A stretch of 44,936 bases of DNA from Selenomonas sp. FOBRC6 (GCF_000286455.1 NZ_ALKG01000036.1:1-44936), one strand, 5' to 3'; positions 17,985 through 27,278 are shown, numbered from the stretch's first letter. Notes: generated by a model not told the origin, from the sequence alone. Made by a program: numbers and translations.

Positions 17985-18034
17985 CGCCTCACGTGCCGGC
18001 GCCCATATCCGGCATGTGGGGCGTATTTTTATTT
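17985..18034 (+). terminator. Intrinsic terminator after PAS chemoreceptor
   Basis: A 15-bp stem (17985-17999 with 18009-18023, two G-T pairs) is followed by TATTTTTATTT. Confidence 0.85.
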
Positions 18035-18064
18035 CGCTTGCAATCGACAAAGAGCCTGAATTTA

Positions 18065-18093
18065 TTGACAGCGCTCTGTGATTGAAATATAAT
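18065..18093 (+). promoter_or_regulatory. Consensus sigma-70 promoter
   Basis: Perfect TTGACA (18065-18070) and perfect TATAAT (18088-18093) with a 17-nt spacer. It drives the amino acid ABC genes and probably the long co-directional run up to 25664. Confidence 0.88.
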
Positions 18094-18142
18094 ATGAAGA
18101 ACGGCTATTTATGCAAGATAATCATAAATTCTTACGGGGAGA

Positions 18143-18814
18143 ATGGATGGACTTATGACTTTTGATATGAATCTCGTCGTCAACTCATTCCCGCTGCTTC
18201 TCATCGGCGCGGGGGTTACGATACAGATCACGGTACTGTCGACGGCAATCGGCTTTGTGATCGGTCTGATCGTGGGTGTGGCGCGCATCTCGAATCTGCG
18301 CGTGCTGCGCATGCTTGCGGAGGTCTATGTAGAGTTCTTCCGCGGGACGCCGCTGCTCGTGCAGATCTTTCTGTTCTACTTCGCGCTGCCTGTCATCACG
18401 GGACAGCGCATCGATCCGTTCATCGCGGCAATCTCGGCCTGCGGCATCAACTCCGGCGCGTACGTGGCGGAGATCTTTCGTGCGGGCATCCAGTCGGTTG
18501 ACGACGGACAGATGGAGGCGGGGCGTTCGCTCGGTATGACGTGGCTGCAGACCATGCGCTACATCATTGTACCGCAGGCGTTCAAGCGCGTCATTCCGCC
18601 GCTCGGCAATGAGTTCATTGCCATGCTGAAGGACTCGTCCCTCGTGTCGGTCATCGGCTTCGAGGAGCTGACGCGCCGTGGGCAGCTCATCATCGCAAAG
18701 ACGTACGGCTCGTTTGAAATCTGGATGAGCGTCGCCGTCATCTATCTCGTGATGACGCTGACAATCTCGCGCTTTGTCGCATATCTGGAGCGGAGGTATC
18801 GCGTTCATGATTGA
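18143..18814 (+). CDS. Polar amino acid ABC-transporter permease (HisM/GlnP family)
   Basis: A protein of about 220 residues with five predicted membrane helices. It has the family sequences [20 protein letters not shown] and [20 protein letters not shown], then the EAGRSLGM loop that docks to the ATPase. It imports a polar amino acid as part of a binding-protein-dependent system. The start could be 18143 (SD only 2 nt away) or the ATG at 18155 (MTFDM; 13 nt from the same GGGGAG); the domain is unaffected. It overlaps the ATPase gene by 8 nt. No binding protein is adjacent; the orphan at 27300-28073 is a candidate partner. Confidence 0.92.
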   Translation: MDGLMTFDMNLVVNSFPLLLIGAGVTIQITVLSTAIGFVIGLIVGVARISNLRVLRMLAEVYVEFFRGTPLLVQIFLFYFALPVITGQRIDPFIAAISACGINSGAYVAEIFRAGIQSVDDGQMEAGRSLGMTWLQTMRYIIVPQAFKRVIPPLGNEFIAMLKDSSLVSVIGFEELTRRGQLIIAKTYGSFEIWMSVAVIYLVMTLTISRFVAYLERRYRVHD

Positions 18815-19526
18815 AATTAAAGGACTGCGCAAGGCGTTTGGTGCCGATGAGGTGCTGAAGGGCATTGACCTCTCCATTGCGGAAAAAGAAGTTGTCGTTA
18901 TTATCGGCCCCTCTGGCTCGGGAAAGAGCACACTCCTGCGCTGCATGAATCATCTCGAGGAGTCGACGGCGGGCGAAGTCGTCGTCGACGGCATTACGCT
19001 CTCAAGTGAGGCAAATATCAACAAGGTGCGCGAAGAGGTCGGCATGGTGTTCCAGCGTTTCAACCTCTTTCCTCATATGACGGTGCTTGAGAATATCATG
19101 CTCGCACCGATGAAGGTCAAGCACGTCGAAAAGGGCGAGGCGGAGAAGACGGCGCGGGAGCTCCTCGCGCGCGTGGGGCTTGCGGAGAAGGCGGACGCCT
19201 ATCCCGACAACCTCTCAGGCGGACAGCAGCAGCGCGTTGCGATTGCGCGTGCGCTTGCCATGCGCCCGAAGGTCATGCTCTTTGATGAGCCGACCTCGGC
19301 GCTTGACCCGGAGATGGTCGGTGAGGTGCTTGATGTCATGCGTGCGCTCGCGAATGAGGGCATGACGATGGTTATTGTCACGCATGAGATGGGCTTTGCC
19401 CGCGAGGTGGGCGATCGTCTGCTCTTCGTGGACGAGGGGCGCATCATCGAGTCCGGCGCACCGCGCGAGGTGTTTGAGCATCCGAAGGAGGAGCGCACGC
19501 GCAGCTTCCTGTCAAAGGTGCTCTGA
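18807..19526 (+). CDS. Polar amino acid ABC-transporter ATPase (GlnQ/HisP family)
   Basis: A 239-residue ATPase with Walker [11 protein letters not shown]-loop [18 protein letters not shown], signature LSGGQQQRV, Walker [17 protein letters not shown] and the H-loop [11 protein letters not shown]. The VFQ.FNLFPH and ALDPE sequences are typical of the polar amino acid (PAAT) subgroup. The ATG at 18807 overlaps the permease stop by 8 nt and has GGAGG 10 nt upstream; the longer frame from 18774 has no good SD. Confidence 0.93.
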   Translation: MIEIKGLRKAFGADEVLKGIDLSIAEKEVVVIIGPSGSGKSTLLRCMNHLEESTAGEVVVDGITLSSEANINKVREEVGMVFQRFNLFPHMTVLENIMLAPMKVKHVEKGEAEKTARELLARVGLAEKADAYPDNLSGGQQQRVAIARALAMRPKVMLFDEPTSALDPEMVGEVLDVMRALANEGMTMVIVTHEMGFAREVGDRLLFVDEGRIIESGAPREVFEHPKEERTRSFLSKVL

Positions 19527-19527
19527 G

Positions 19528-20415
19528 ATGCACCAGCGCGGGAGTCTCTTGCTGCTGACGGCATCACTGCTGTGGGGGACGACCTTTGTTGCTCAGATTC
19601 TCGGCATGGAGGGACTCGGTCCCTATACCTATGCGGCAGCGCGCTTTGCACTCGGCACGCTCTTTATGTGGGCGCTCTGGTATGCCTATCGCGGCAAGCG
19701 TATGACGCAGAAGCGTGCAGGGACGTTCCGCTCGGGTTTTCGGGCGGGCATTCCCATCGGGTTTGCTATGTTTGTGGGGGTAACCCTGCAGCAGGTCGCG
19801 CTCCTCTATACGACGGCAGGAAAGACGGCGTTTATCACGACACTCTACATTGTGCTTGTGCCGCTTACCGCCGTTCTGCTCGGTCAGCGCGTACGTGCGG
19901 CACAGTGGGGCGGCGCGGTTCTTGCTTTTGCAGGAGTCTACTTCCTTTCCGCGCACGGAGAGACCGAGTTAAATACGGGAGATATACTCGTATTCATTTC
20001 CTCCTTTTTCTGGATGGCACAGATCTTGCTCATTGACCGCTATGCAAGTACGGTCGATGTCATCGAACTCTGTCTGATGCAGATGCTGGTCTGTACGTTT
20101 GGGAATACGATGCTTGCCGCCGCTTATGAGCCGTTTGCATGGAGCGCCGTCGCGGGCGCAGCATTCCCCATTCTCTACGGGGGGATTCTCTCCTGCGGTG
20201 TCGCCTACACCTGTCAGATTCTCGGGCAGGCGTATGTGGAGCCGACGCAGGCATCCATTCTCCTCTCGCTTGAGGCGGTATTTGCCGCTGTGTCGGGGTG
20301 GATCGTTCTCGGGGAGACGATGAGCGGCATTCAGCTGTTCGGCTGTGCGCTCCTCCTCGGCGGTGCACTCATTGCGCAGATGCGCGGTACAGGGAAACAG
20401 CAGAAATTTGATTGA
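19528..20415 (+). CDS. EamA/DMT-family drug-metabolite transporter
   Basis: The 295-residue inner-membrane protein contains two EamA repeats, about ten helices. The first begins LLLTASLLWGTTFVAQ and includes TAGKTAFITTLYIVLVPL; the second has EPTQASILLSLEAVFAAVSG and GWIVLGE near the end. The family exports amino acids, nucleobases or other metabolites; substrate is not predictable. It starts one base after the ATPase stop, so it belongs to the same transcript as the amino acid importer. Confidence 0.88.
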   Translation: MHQRGSLLLLTASLLWGTTFVAQILGMEGLGPYTYAAARFALGTLFMWALWYAYRGKRMTQKRAGTFRSGFRAGIPIGFAMFVGVTLQQVALLYTTAGKTAFITTLYIVLVPLTAVLLGQRVRAAQWGGAVLAFAGVYFLSAHGETELNTGDILVFISSFFWMAQILLIDRYASTVDVIELCLMQMLVCTFGNTMLAAAYEPFAWSAVAGAAFPILYGGILSCGVAYTCQILGQAYVEPTQASILLSLEAVFAAVSGWIVLGETMSGIQLFGCALLLGGALIAQMRGTGKQQKFD

Positions 20416-20441
20416 ATCGATACTTCGATAGGAGTATGTAT

Positions 20442-21422
20442 ATGCCGACAGCTGAAATTATCAAACCGAAAATCACGATCAAGGTGGTCGGCGTTGGGGG
20501 CGGCGGCAACAATATCGTGCGCTGTGTGCGCGAGAAATACAATCTTGACATCACACTCATCGGCATCAACTCTGATCTGCGCCAGCTGAATACGCTGCAC
20601 AAACAGGGGATCACGGTGCTGCCTGTCGGTGAGAAGCTGACGAACGGCCGCGGTACGGGCGGCAGGGTCGAGATTGCAGAGCAGGCGGCGCGCATGGAGG
20701 AAAAGGCGATCCGCGCCATGCTGGAGGGCTCGGATCTCGTCATCATCACGGCGACGATGGGCGGAGGTTTCGGCACGGGTGCTGCACCTGTTGTTGCAGA
20801 GATTGCGCGTGATATGGGGATTCTCTCCATTGGCGTGGTGACGATGCCGTTCCACTTTGAGATGGCGCGCAAGATGCAGACAGCGCAGGCGGGCATTGCA
20901 CAAATGCAGGGATATACGGATGCCTTTATTACAATGCGCAACGATAACTTGCTCAAGATCGCACCCGACCGTAATCTGTCCTTCGTCGACGCCTTCTCCC
21001 TCGCGGATGAGGTGCTGCGACAGACGGTGGGATGCGTGGCGGAGCTGATTCTCACCACGGGCATCATCAACGTGGACTTCTCCGATGTGACGACGATCTT
21101 CCGTCAGAGCCCGTCCAGTGACGCGCTGCTCGCCATTGGCGTGGACGAAACTCCGCAGAAGGCGGTGCGCAAGGCAATCGAAAGCCCGCTGATCGACCGC
21201 GATGTGACAGGCGCGCGCGGTGTCGTGCTGAACCTCACGGGCGATCCTGCGATGAGTCTGCGTGACGTCGATGAGGCGGTGCACTACATCCATAAAACGG
21301 CACATCCCGAGGTCAACGTTATCGTTGGACTCGTGGTACAGGAGAAGATGGCGGGCTCTGTGCAGGCGACACTCATCGCAACGGATTTTGACGACAGCTA
21401 TGTGCCCGCATCGCAGGGGTGA
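20442..21422 (+). CDS. Divergent FtsZ-family GTPase (paralogue lacking C-terminal tail)
   Basis: A 326-residue tubulin/FtsZ superfamily protein. GVGGGGNN at 17-24 and the signature GGGFGTGAAP at 107-116 form the nucleotide site, with Phe110 where FtsZ has Thr in GGGTGTG. The T7 synergy loop NVDFSD (210-215) keeps the catalytic Asp pair. The protein ends shortly after the second domain (ATLIATDF), with no linker or FtsA/ZipA-binding tail, so it is unlikely to be the main division protein. AGGAG at 20430-20434 sits 7 nt before the ATG at 20442; the nearer ATG at 20436 is only 1 nt away. Its job is unknown. Confidence 0.85.
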   Translation: MPTAEIIKPKITIKVVGVGGGGNNIVRCVREKYNLDITLIGINSDLRQLNTLHKQGITVLPVGEKLTNGRGTGGRVEIAEQAARMEEKAIRAMLEGSDLVIITATMGGGFGTGAAPVVAEIARDMGILSIGVVTMPFHFEMARKMQTAQAGIAQMQGYTDAFITMRNDNLLKIAPDRNLSFVDAFSLADEVLRQTVGCVAELILTTGIINVDFSDVTTIFRQSPSSDALLAIGVDETPQKAVRKAIESPLIDRDVTGARGVVLNLTGDPAMSLRDVDEAVHYIHKTAHPEVNVIVGLVVQEKMAGSVQATLIATDFDDSYVPASQG

Positions 21423-21504
21423 TGCGCAGCCTCCTGCGGGGGCCTTGCCGAGGCAGGATGAACAAGGCGTACGAAGACGATAGTATGTGAAAGGAGGAAC
21501 GCAG

Positions 21505-22293
21505 ATGAACGAACTCCTACATGAAATGCATGCATGGATGAACGATTATATGCGTTCCTTCCGTACAGATGACCCCGACGTCATGCTCGGGATTCGCCTC
21601 AAAGAGATTCATACGGGTTATGTAACGGCGAATGCGCGTGCACTGGCGAAACACCTTGGCTGCAATGCGCACGATGTCGCCCTTGCCGAGATCATCGGAC
21701 TCTTTCACGATGTGGGACGTTTCCGACAATATGCTGTCTATCAGACGTTCAACGATGCGGCATCGGAGGATCATGCGGAGCTTGGTCTGAAGGTACTCGC
21801 AGAGGACGTAGATTTTTTGGAGCGGCTCACGCCTGCGGATGCCGATGTTGTGCGCTTTGCCATCAAATACCATAACAAGAAGGAAATTGCGCCGACGGAC
21901 GATGAGCGAAAGCTGTTTTTCGCGAAGCTCATCCGCGACGCGGACAAGCTTGACATCTACCGCGTGCTGCTGCCGTTCCTCGCACCCGATGGGGCGGAGA
22001 AAGCACCGAACTTTGTACCGTCGGATGCAGCGCAGGAGGTCAGCCCCGAATTTGTGGCGGACTTCGCGGCGGGACGACAGGCGGACTACTATCGTCTGCG
22101 TACGCACGGTGACCGCAAGATTGTGCGGCTCATGTGGATCTATGACATCAATTTCATGTGGACGCTGCGCCGCATTGTGGAACGCGGCTATGTGGACGCC
22201 TTCATTGAGAGCCTTCCGGCGCAGGATGGCATTGCCGAGGGTGTCGCGCGTTTGCGCGCCTATATCGAACGGCTCTGCGCACAGAACGATTGA
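21505..22293 (+). CDS. HD-domain phosphohydrolase
   Basis: The 262-residue soluble protein has the HD-superfamily metal site: H36 (KEIHTGYV), H68-D69 (GLFHDVGRF) and an Asp near 150 (IRDADKLD). Such proteins hydrolyse phosphate esters of nucleotides or second messengers; the substrate cannot be assigned. AAGGAGG at 21491-21497 is 7 nt before the ATG at 21505, so this start is preferred over the GTG at 21487. The 82-nt gap upstream contains a GC-rich imperfect hairpin around 21430-21460. Confidence 0.85.
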   Translation: MNELLHEMHAWMNDYMRSFRTDDPDVMLGIRLKEIHTGYVTANARALAKHLGCNAHDVALAEIIGLFHDVGRFRQYAVYQTFNDAASEDHAELGLKVLAEDVDFLERLTPADADVVRFAIKYHNKKEIAPTDDERKLFFAKLIRDADKLDIYRVLLPFLAPDGAEKAPNFVPSDAAQEVSPEFVADFAAGRQADYYRLRTHGDRKIVRLMWIYDINFMWTLRRIVERGYVDAFIESLPAQDGIAEGVARLRAYIERLCAQND

Positions 22294-22323
22294 TTGGAAT
22301 TATACGGATCGAGGGATAGGGAC

Positions 22324-23991
22324 ATGGCGGACGTAAAGACATCGAATTTTATCCGAAATATCATCGACGAGGATCTGCGTGCGGGACGGCATGCGGAGGG
22401 GATTCACACGCGCTTCCCGCCCGAGCCGAACGGCTACCTGCACGTCGGGCACGCAAAGTCCATCTGTCTCAACTTCGGCGTTGCCGAGGACTACCGTGGC
22501 CTCTGCAATTTGCGCTTTGACGACACAAATCCGACGAAGGAGGATGTCGAGTACGTGGACTCCATTCAGGAGGATATCCGCTGGCTCGGCTTCTCGTGGG
22601 ACGACCGCTGTTTCTACGCATCGGATTACTTCGAGCAGATGTATGAATATGCAGTAACATTGATAAAGAAGGGGCTTGCCTATGTGGACGACCTCTCGGC
22701 GGATGAGATCCGTGCCCATCGCGGAACGCTGACTGAGGCAGGTGTGGAGAGTCCTTACCGCAATCGCTCCGTGGAAGAAAATCTCGACCTCTTCACGCGC
22801 ATGCGTGCGGGCGAATTCCCTGACGGCGCACGCGTCCTGCGCGCCAAGATCGACATGGCATCGCCGAATCTCGTCATGCGCGACACGGTCATCTACCGCA
22901 TTGCCCATGTTCCGCACCATCGGACGGGCGATGCGTGGTGCATCTATCCGATGTATGACTTCGCCCATCCAATCTCGGATGCGATCGAGGGCATTACGCA
23001 CTCTCTGTGTACGCTTGAGTTCGAGGAGCACCGCCCGTTCTACGACTGGCTGCTCGAGGCGCTTGGCTTTCCCGCAGGGGAGCGCCCGCGTCAGATCGAG
23101 TTCGCACGGCTCAATCTCACGGGCGCGATCACGAGCAAGCGCAAGCTGCGTCAGCTCGTCGAGGAGGGACATGTGCGCGGCTGGGACGATCCGCGTATGC
23201 CAACCATCTCGGGCATGCGCCGCCGAGGCTATCCGCCTGCGGCTGTGCGCGCGTTCTGCGAGGAGATCGGCGTCGCCAAGAGCAATAGCACGGTGGACAG
23301 CGCCATGCTCGAGCACAGCGTGCGCGATGAGCTGAACCGCAACGCGCCGCGCGTGATGGCGGTGCTGCGCCCCGTGAAGCTCGTCCTGACAAACTATCCC
23401 GTAGGCGAGACGGAGTATCTGCTCGCCGAGAACAGCCCCACGCACGGCGGACAGCGCTATGTGCCGTTCGCGCGTGAGCTCTATATCGACCGCGAGGACT
23501 TTATGGAGGACGCGCCGAAGAAGTTCTTCCGCCTGAAACCGGGCGGCGAGGTGCGCCTCAAGCACGCCTATATCATCAAGTGTGAGGAAGTCGTGAAGGA
23601 CGCGGCGGGCGAAATCGTCGAGCTGCGCTGCACCTACGACCCCGAGACGCGCAGCGGCGGTGCTGCAGCGAATCGCAAGGTGAAGGGGACGATCCAGTGG
23701 GTTGCGGCAGATCACGCACTCACGGCGGAGGTACGCCTCTACGAGAGCCTCCTGCGCGACATCCCCGAGGGCGAGGAGGAGCCTGTGCATTTCATCGACG
23801 CACTGAATCCCCACTCACTCGAGGTACTGACGGACGCAAAGGTGGAGCCGAGCGTCCGGCTCACGGCGGCAGGGGCGCATTATCAGTTCCTGCGCGTCGG
23901 TTACTTTGTTGTTGACCCGGATACAACGCCGGATCATATCGTGTTTAACCGCATTGTCGGGCTCAAGGACTCATGGAGCAAGGTGAAGTAG
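22324..23991 (+). CDS. glnS: Glutaminyl-tRNA synthetase
   Basis: A 555-residue class I synthetase. The HIGH-type motif is within [15 protein letters not shown], followed by [16 protein letters not shown], the KMSKS-equivalent ITSKRKL, and the GlnRS-specific beta-barrel anticodon-binding C-terminus. GlnRS versus GluRS is supported by FDDTNP and GEETEY-type sequences (here [14 protein letters not shown]). It charges tRNA-Gln directly; many Firmicutes instead use the GatCAB route, so glnS is a lineage-informative trait. Start ATG 22324 follows GAGGGATAGGG. Confidence 0.96.
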   Translation: MADVKTSNFIRNIIDEDLRAGRHAEGIHTRFPPEPNGYLHVGHAKSICLNFGVAEDYRGLCNLRFDDTNPTKEDVEYVDSIQEDIRWLGFSWDDRCFYASDYFEQMYEYAVTLIKKGLAYVDDLSADEIRAHRGTLTEAGVESPYRNRSVEENLDLFTRMRAGEFPDGARVLRAKIDMASPNLVMRDTVIYRIAHVPHHRTGDAWCIYPMYDFAHPISDAIEGITHSLCTLEFEEHRPFYDWLLEALGFPAGERPRQIEFARLNLTGAITSKRKLRQLVEEGHVRGWDDPRMPTISGMRRRGYPPAAVRAFCEEIGVAKSNSTVDSAMLEHSVRDELNRNAPRVMAVLRPVKLVLTNYPVGETEYLLAENSPTHGGQRYVPFARELYIDREDFMEDAPKKFFRLKPGGEVRLKHAYIIKCEEVVKDAAGEIVELRCTYDPETRSGGAAANRKVKGTIQWVAADHALTAEVRLYESLLRDIPEGEEEPVHFIDALNPHSLEVLTDAKVEPSVRLTAAGAHYQFLRVGYFVVDPDTTPDHIVFNRIVGLKDSWSKVK

Positions 23992-24048
23992 TTCTTTCCC
24001 GTCTGTGTGTATGCACCGCCCGATGGGGACGGTATGAGGAGGTTTGCT

Positions 24049-24345
24049 GTGGCAAAAATACCGAAGAATCGATCTGACAAAGATATGATGCAGGGCTTCG
24101 AGGAGGAGGAGACCCTCGCCGAGGTTCTGCTGAAAAAGGAACGGCAGGAAGAGGAGCGCGCCCGCCTACAGGCGGCGCAGGAACCTCCCGCCGACCTTGC
24201 CCGCGCGGGGCTTTCCTCCGCACAGGCGGATGAACTCGGCCGCGCGCTGATGGAGCTGAAGCTGTCCCTGGCACAGGAAGGTGTGCAGCATTATCGGCTC
24301 AAGATTCAGCGCAAGGGTCGACAGGTAATCATCACGGCGACGTGA
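24049..24345 (+). CDS. Small conserved hypothetical protein
   Basis: A 98-residue charged protein with no recognised domain. The N-terminal half (about 15-50) is very Glu/Arg/Lys-rich and should form a helix or coiled coil (EEEETLAEVLLKKERQEEER); the C-terminal half ends in a short beta-like segment YRLKIQRKGRQVIITAT. AGGAGG at 24037-24042 lies 6 nt before a GTG start at 24049, a better choice than the upstream GTG at 24007. It lies between glnS and a transporter gene in the same direction. Confidence 0.7.
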   Translation: MAKIPKNRSDKDMMQGFEEEETLAEVLLKKERQEEERARLQAAQEPPADLARAGLSSAQADELGRALMELKLSLAQEGVQHYRLKIQRKGRQVIITAT

Positions 24346-24377
24346 TGGATTTCTCGTAACGAGAAGAAGGATGTGTA

Positions 24378-25664
24378 ATGATGGAAAATGCAACGATTGT
24401 GGCGATTGTCATATTCGTCATCGCGTACGCGCTCATCATCTCCGAAAAGGTGCACCGCACCATTGTCGGACTGTTTGGCGCAATGCTCATGATACTCTTT
24501 GGCATCATCGATCAGGAGACCGCAGTCCACCATATTGACTTCAACACGCTGGGACTGCTCATGGGCATGATGATTATTGTGAACATCACGAGTGAGACGG
24601 GTCTCTTCAACTTCCTTGCGATTTGGGCGGCACAGAAGGTCAAGGCGCAGCCGATCGCCCTCCTCGTCGTGCTTTCGACCATCACGATGGTCTGCTCGGC
24701 TCTGCTCGACAACGTCACAACGGTTCTGCTGACCGTGCCCATTACCTTCAGCATTACATCACAGCTTAAAGTCGATGTCATGCCATATCTGATTTCACAG
24801 ATCCTGTCCTCCAATATCGGCGGAACGGCAACGCTCATTGGAGACCCGCCGAACATCATGATTGGCAGTGCGGTTGGACTCGACTTCATGGCGTTCGTGG
24901 AAAACCTGACGCTTGTCTCTATAATTATCTTTATCTTAGTACAATTCATTCTTATTGCGCTTTACCGAAAGAGTCTGCACACACAGCCGGAGCTCCAGGA
25001 CAAGATCATGCGTCTGCCCGCTGATGCGCAGATCACGGATCATGCGTTGCTGAAGAAGTGCCTCGCGGTCATCTTCCTCACGATTACCTTCTTCGTCCTG
25101 CACGGTAGTCTCGGACTTGAGTCTGCGACGGTCGCTCTCTCGGGCGCAGGGCTTCTCCTGCTGATCACGGCGACGGAGGACGAGGAGAAGATTGTCAAGG
25201 TGCTCTCGAAGATCGAGTGGCCGGCAATCTTCTTCTTTGGCGGACTCTTCATCCTCGTCGGCGCCCTCGTCGAGACGGGCGTCATCCGTATGCTCGCCGC
25301 CGAGGCCATTCATGCGACGGGCGGCGATGTCGAGGCGACTGCAATCCTCATCCTCTGGATGAGCGCGATTGCATCGGCATTCATCGACAACATCCCGTTT
25401 GTTGCGACCCTCATCCCGCTCATTCAGGATATGGGACAGATGGGACTCACGAACCTCGATCCGCTCTGGTGGTCGCTCGCGCTCGGCGCGTGCCTCGGCG
25501 GAAACGGTACGCTCATCGGCGCGAGCGCGAACGTCGTCGTTGCCTCCATGTCGGCGCAGCGCGGACGCCCGATCTCCTTCCTCGGCTTTATGAAGGTCGC
25601 GTTCCCCGTCATGATCTTCACCATCATCGTCTCTAACATCTACGTTGTGCTTCGCTATCTCTAA
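24378..25664 (+). CDS. ArsB/NhaD-type ion transporter
   Basis: A 428-residue protein with about eleven membrane helices and the two inverted repeats of the ion transporter (ArsB/NhaD/citrate-Mg) superfamily. The first re-entrant region reads GGTATLIGDPPNIMIG and the second GGNGTLIGASANVVVA, both hallmarks. Likely cargo is sodium/proton or an anion (arsenite, dicarboxylate); motifs do not decide. It is the last gene of the run, closed by a strong terminator. Confidence 0.88.
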   Translation: MMENATIVAIVIFVIAYALIISEKVHRTIVGLFGAMLMILFGIIDQETAVHHIDFNTLGLLMGMMIIVNITSETGLFNFLAIWAAQKVKAQPIALLVVLSTITMVCSALLDNVTTVLLTVPITFSITSQLKVDVMPYLISQILSSNIGGTATLIGDPPNIMIGSAVGLDFMAFVENLTLVSIIIFILVQFILIALYRKSLHTQPELQDKIMRLPADAQITDHALLKKCLAVIFLTITFFVLHGSLGLESATVALSGAGLLLLITATEDEEKIVKVLSKIEWPAIFFFGGLFILVGALVETGVIRMLAAEAIHATGGDVEATAILILWMSAIASAFIDNIPFVATLIPLIQDMGQMGLTNLDPLWWSLALGACLGGNGTLIGASANVVVASMSAQRGRPISFLGFMKVAFPVMIFTIIVSNIYVVLRYL

Positions 25665-25676
25665 TTGCATATGAGG

Positions 25677-25714
25677 ATAAATCCCCGACTGCTGCGGTCG
25701 GGGATTTATTTTTA
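25677..25714 (+). terminator. Intrinsic terminator after ArsB/NhaD-type gene
   Basis: A 13-bp perfect stem (25677-25689 with 25697-25709) containing a CCCCGAC core runs into TTTTT. Confidence 0.92.
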
Positions 25715-25727
25715 CGCGCATCTGTGC

Positions 25728-25733
25728 TATTCT
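25728..25733 (+). promoter_or_regulatory. Possible extended -10 promoter of DUF1848 gene
   Basis: TATTCT at 25728-25733 with TGC immediately upstream; no convincing -35. It lies just behind the terminator and 20 nt before the start codon. Confidence 0.4.
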
Positions 25734-25753
25734 GTGAGAGAGGGGGAGTGACG

Positions 25754-26683
25754 ATGATACTGCATACGGGTATGCGTACAGACATCCCTGCATTTTATGC
25801 GCCATGGTTCGTAAATCGTCTGCGCGAGGGCGAGGTCTGCGTACGCAATCCCTATGACCCGACGCAGGTGACGCGCTACCGCCTCGATCCCTCCGTCGTC
25901 GATCTCATTGCCTTTTGCACGAAGAATCCTGCGCCGATGCTGCCGCATATGGATCTCCTTGCTTCCTTCGGACAGTTCTGGTACGTCACGATCACGCCTT
26001 ACGGCAGGGATATCGAGCCACATGTGCCACCGTGGGAGGAAGTTGCCCGCGCATTTCGTCAGCTCTCGGTAATTGTCGGCATGCACGCCGTCGGCTGGCG
26101 CTATGATCCGATTCTGATCGACGAGCACTATTCGATCGAATTTCATCGGCAGATGTTCGCGCAGATGGCGGAGGAACTTGTGGGGGCAACGGAGATGGTT
26201 GTCATCAGCTTCCTCATGCGCTATGCAAAGACGCGGCGCAATTTCCAAGAGTCGCGAGAGGTCACGCATGCAGAGCGGGTGGAACTCGGTGCGTATATTG
26301 TCGAGACAGCACGTGCGTACGGCATGAGTGTCTATCCCTGCGGCGCTGGAAGGGCGGAACTGGAGCAGTTCGGCGCAGATGTGGGCGGCTGCATGACGCC
26401 GCGTATCTACGAGCAGGCGCTTGGGCGACGGCTGAACTTCCCGCACTATGTGCGCCAGCGCAAGGAGTGCGACTGCTACCTCGGTGCGGACATCGGCGCA
26501 TATGACAGCTGCCCGCATCTCTGCCGCTACTGCTACGCGAATACGCATTTTACGCGTGTACGAAAGAACAGGCGTCTTCACGATCCTGCCTCGCCCTTTC
26601 TGATTGGCCACGCAGAGGAGGGCGACCGCGTGCACATGGCGCGCCAGGAGAGCTGGCTGGACGTGCAGGAGAGCCTGTTCTGA
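25754..26683 (+). CDS. DUF1848 family protein with C-terminal CxxxCxxC cluster motif
   Basis: A 309-residue protein with the DUF1848 opening (RTDIPAFYAPWFVNRLREG, VRNPYDPTQVTRY and CTKNPAPML). Near the C-terminus are Cys at 253, 257 and 260 (CPHLCRYC), the exact spacing of radical-SAM cluster ligands, plus CDC shortly before. In classical radical-SAM enzymes this motif is N-terminal, so a circularly permuted or related Fe-S enzyme is possible. No member function is known to me. ATG 25754 follows a GGGGGAG site. The gene stands between a terminator and the zinc-ribbon promoter, so it is monocistronic. Confidence 0.85.
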   Translation: MILHTGMRTDIPAFYAPWFVNRLREGEVCVRNPYDPTQVTRYRLDPSVVDLIAFCTKNPAPMLPHMDLLASFGQFWYVTITPYGRDIEPHVPPWEEVARAFRQLSVIVGMHAVGWRYDPILIDEHYSIEFHRQMFAQMAEELVGATEMVVISFLMRYAKTRRNFQESREVTHAERVELGAYIVETARAYGMSVYPCGAGRAELEQFGADVGGCMTPRIYEQALGRRLNFPHYVRQRKECDCYLGADIGAYDSCPHLCRYCYANTHFTRVRKNRRLHDPASPFLIGHAEEGDRVHMARQESWLDVQESLF

Positions 26684-26712
26684 GGTGGTATTTCTAGGCA
26701 TAGAAAAAATGC

Positions 26713-26741
26713 TTGCACTTTATGAAAAACATCTGTATAAT
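26713..26741 (+). promoter_or_regulatory. Sigma-70 promoter of zinc-ribbon gene
   Basis: TTGCAC (26713-26718) and TATAAT (26736-26741) are separated by 17 nt. The start point near 26748 gives a leader of about 158 nt. Confidence 0.8.
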
Positions 26742-26778
26742 ACAGAGCGTTGAAATCCGTTCCTCAAGACCTGATAGT

Positions 26779-26821
26779 CGTTCAATGAACGAGTGAAGGA
26801 TTGTTTATGTAAACAATCCTT
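26779..26821 (+). promoter_or_regulatory. Structured 5' leader hairpins before zinc-ribbon gene
   Basis: Two consecutive inverted repeats: CGTTC/GAACG at 26779-26783 and 26787-26791, and a 12-nt perfect repeat at 26796-26807 with 26810-26821. The second has no T-tract after it, so it is a leader structure rather than a plain terminator. Confidence 0.6.
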
Positions 26822-26905
26822 GCCCGTACCATAATCTCAGTGAACGCTTTCCCAGTTCGGCGAATGGAGAGACTAACTATTTTTTTCAAGGGAGATTGTG
26901 GAAGA

Positions 26906-27202
26906 ATGGCATTTGAAGACAAGACACTCGTATGCAAGGAATGCGGCAGCAACTTCGTATTCACCGCCGGTGAGCAGGAGTTCTACGCAGAGAAGGGCTT
27001 TGAGAACGAGCCGGCACGCTGCCGTGACTGCCGTGACAAGCGTCGTCGCGGTCGTGATGAGCAGAGCAGCGGCGAGCGTCAGATGTTCCATGTGGTCTGC
27101 GCCGAGTGCGGCAAGGATACGGAAGTTCCGTTCGAGCCGAAGACGGATCGTCCGGTTTACTGCCGCGACTGCTTCAACTCGAAGCGCGCAGCACGTTTCT
27201 AA
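26906..27202 (+). CDS. Two-module zinc-ribbon protein (zf-trcl plus CxxC-x17-CxxC)
   Basis: A 98-residue basic protein. Module 1 has CKEC (about 11-14) and CRDC (about 38-41), separated by the FTAGEQEFYAEKGF segment seen in the zf-trcl family. Module 2 has CAEC and CRDC with exactly 17 residues between them. Between the modules is an Arg/Lys-rich linker (DKRRRGRDEQ). Such proteins are thought to bind nucleic acid, but no function is established. The ATG at 26906 is preferred since the homologous region begins there. A long structured leader suggests post-transcriptional control, for example by cold or ribosome status. Confidence 0.85.
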   Translation: MAFEDKTLVCKECGSNFVFTAGEQEFYAEKGFENEPARCRDCRDKRRRGRDEQSSGERQMFHVVCAECGKDTEVPFEPKTDRPVYCRDCFNSKRAARF

Positions 27203-27211
27203 GGATTTTTG

Positions 27212-27278
27212 AGGAGGCTCCGCCTCCTTCTAGGGAGGGATTGCTGCATTTGGTGTAGCGTCCCTCCTTTGATTTTAT
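27212..27278 (+). terminator. Tandem hairpins between zinc-ribbon and binding-protein genes
   Basis: A 7-bp GC-rich stem (27212-27218 with 27222-27228) is followed by a longer hairpin (27234-27240 with 27261-27267, plus inner pairing 27243-27248/27254-27259) ending in TTTGATTTTAT. It probably terminates the zinc-ribbon transcript, though partial readthrough into the next gene is possible. Confidence 0.6.
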
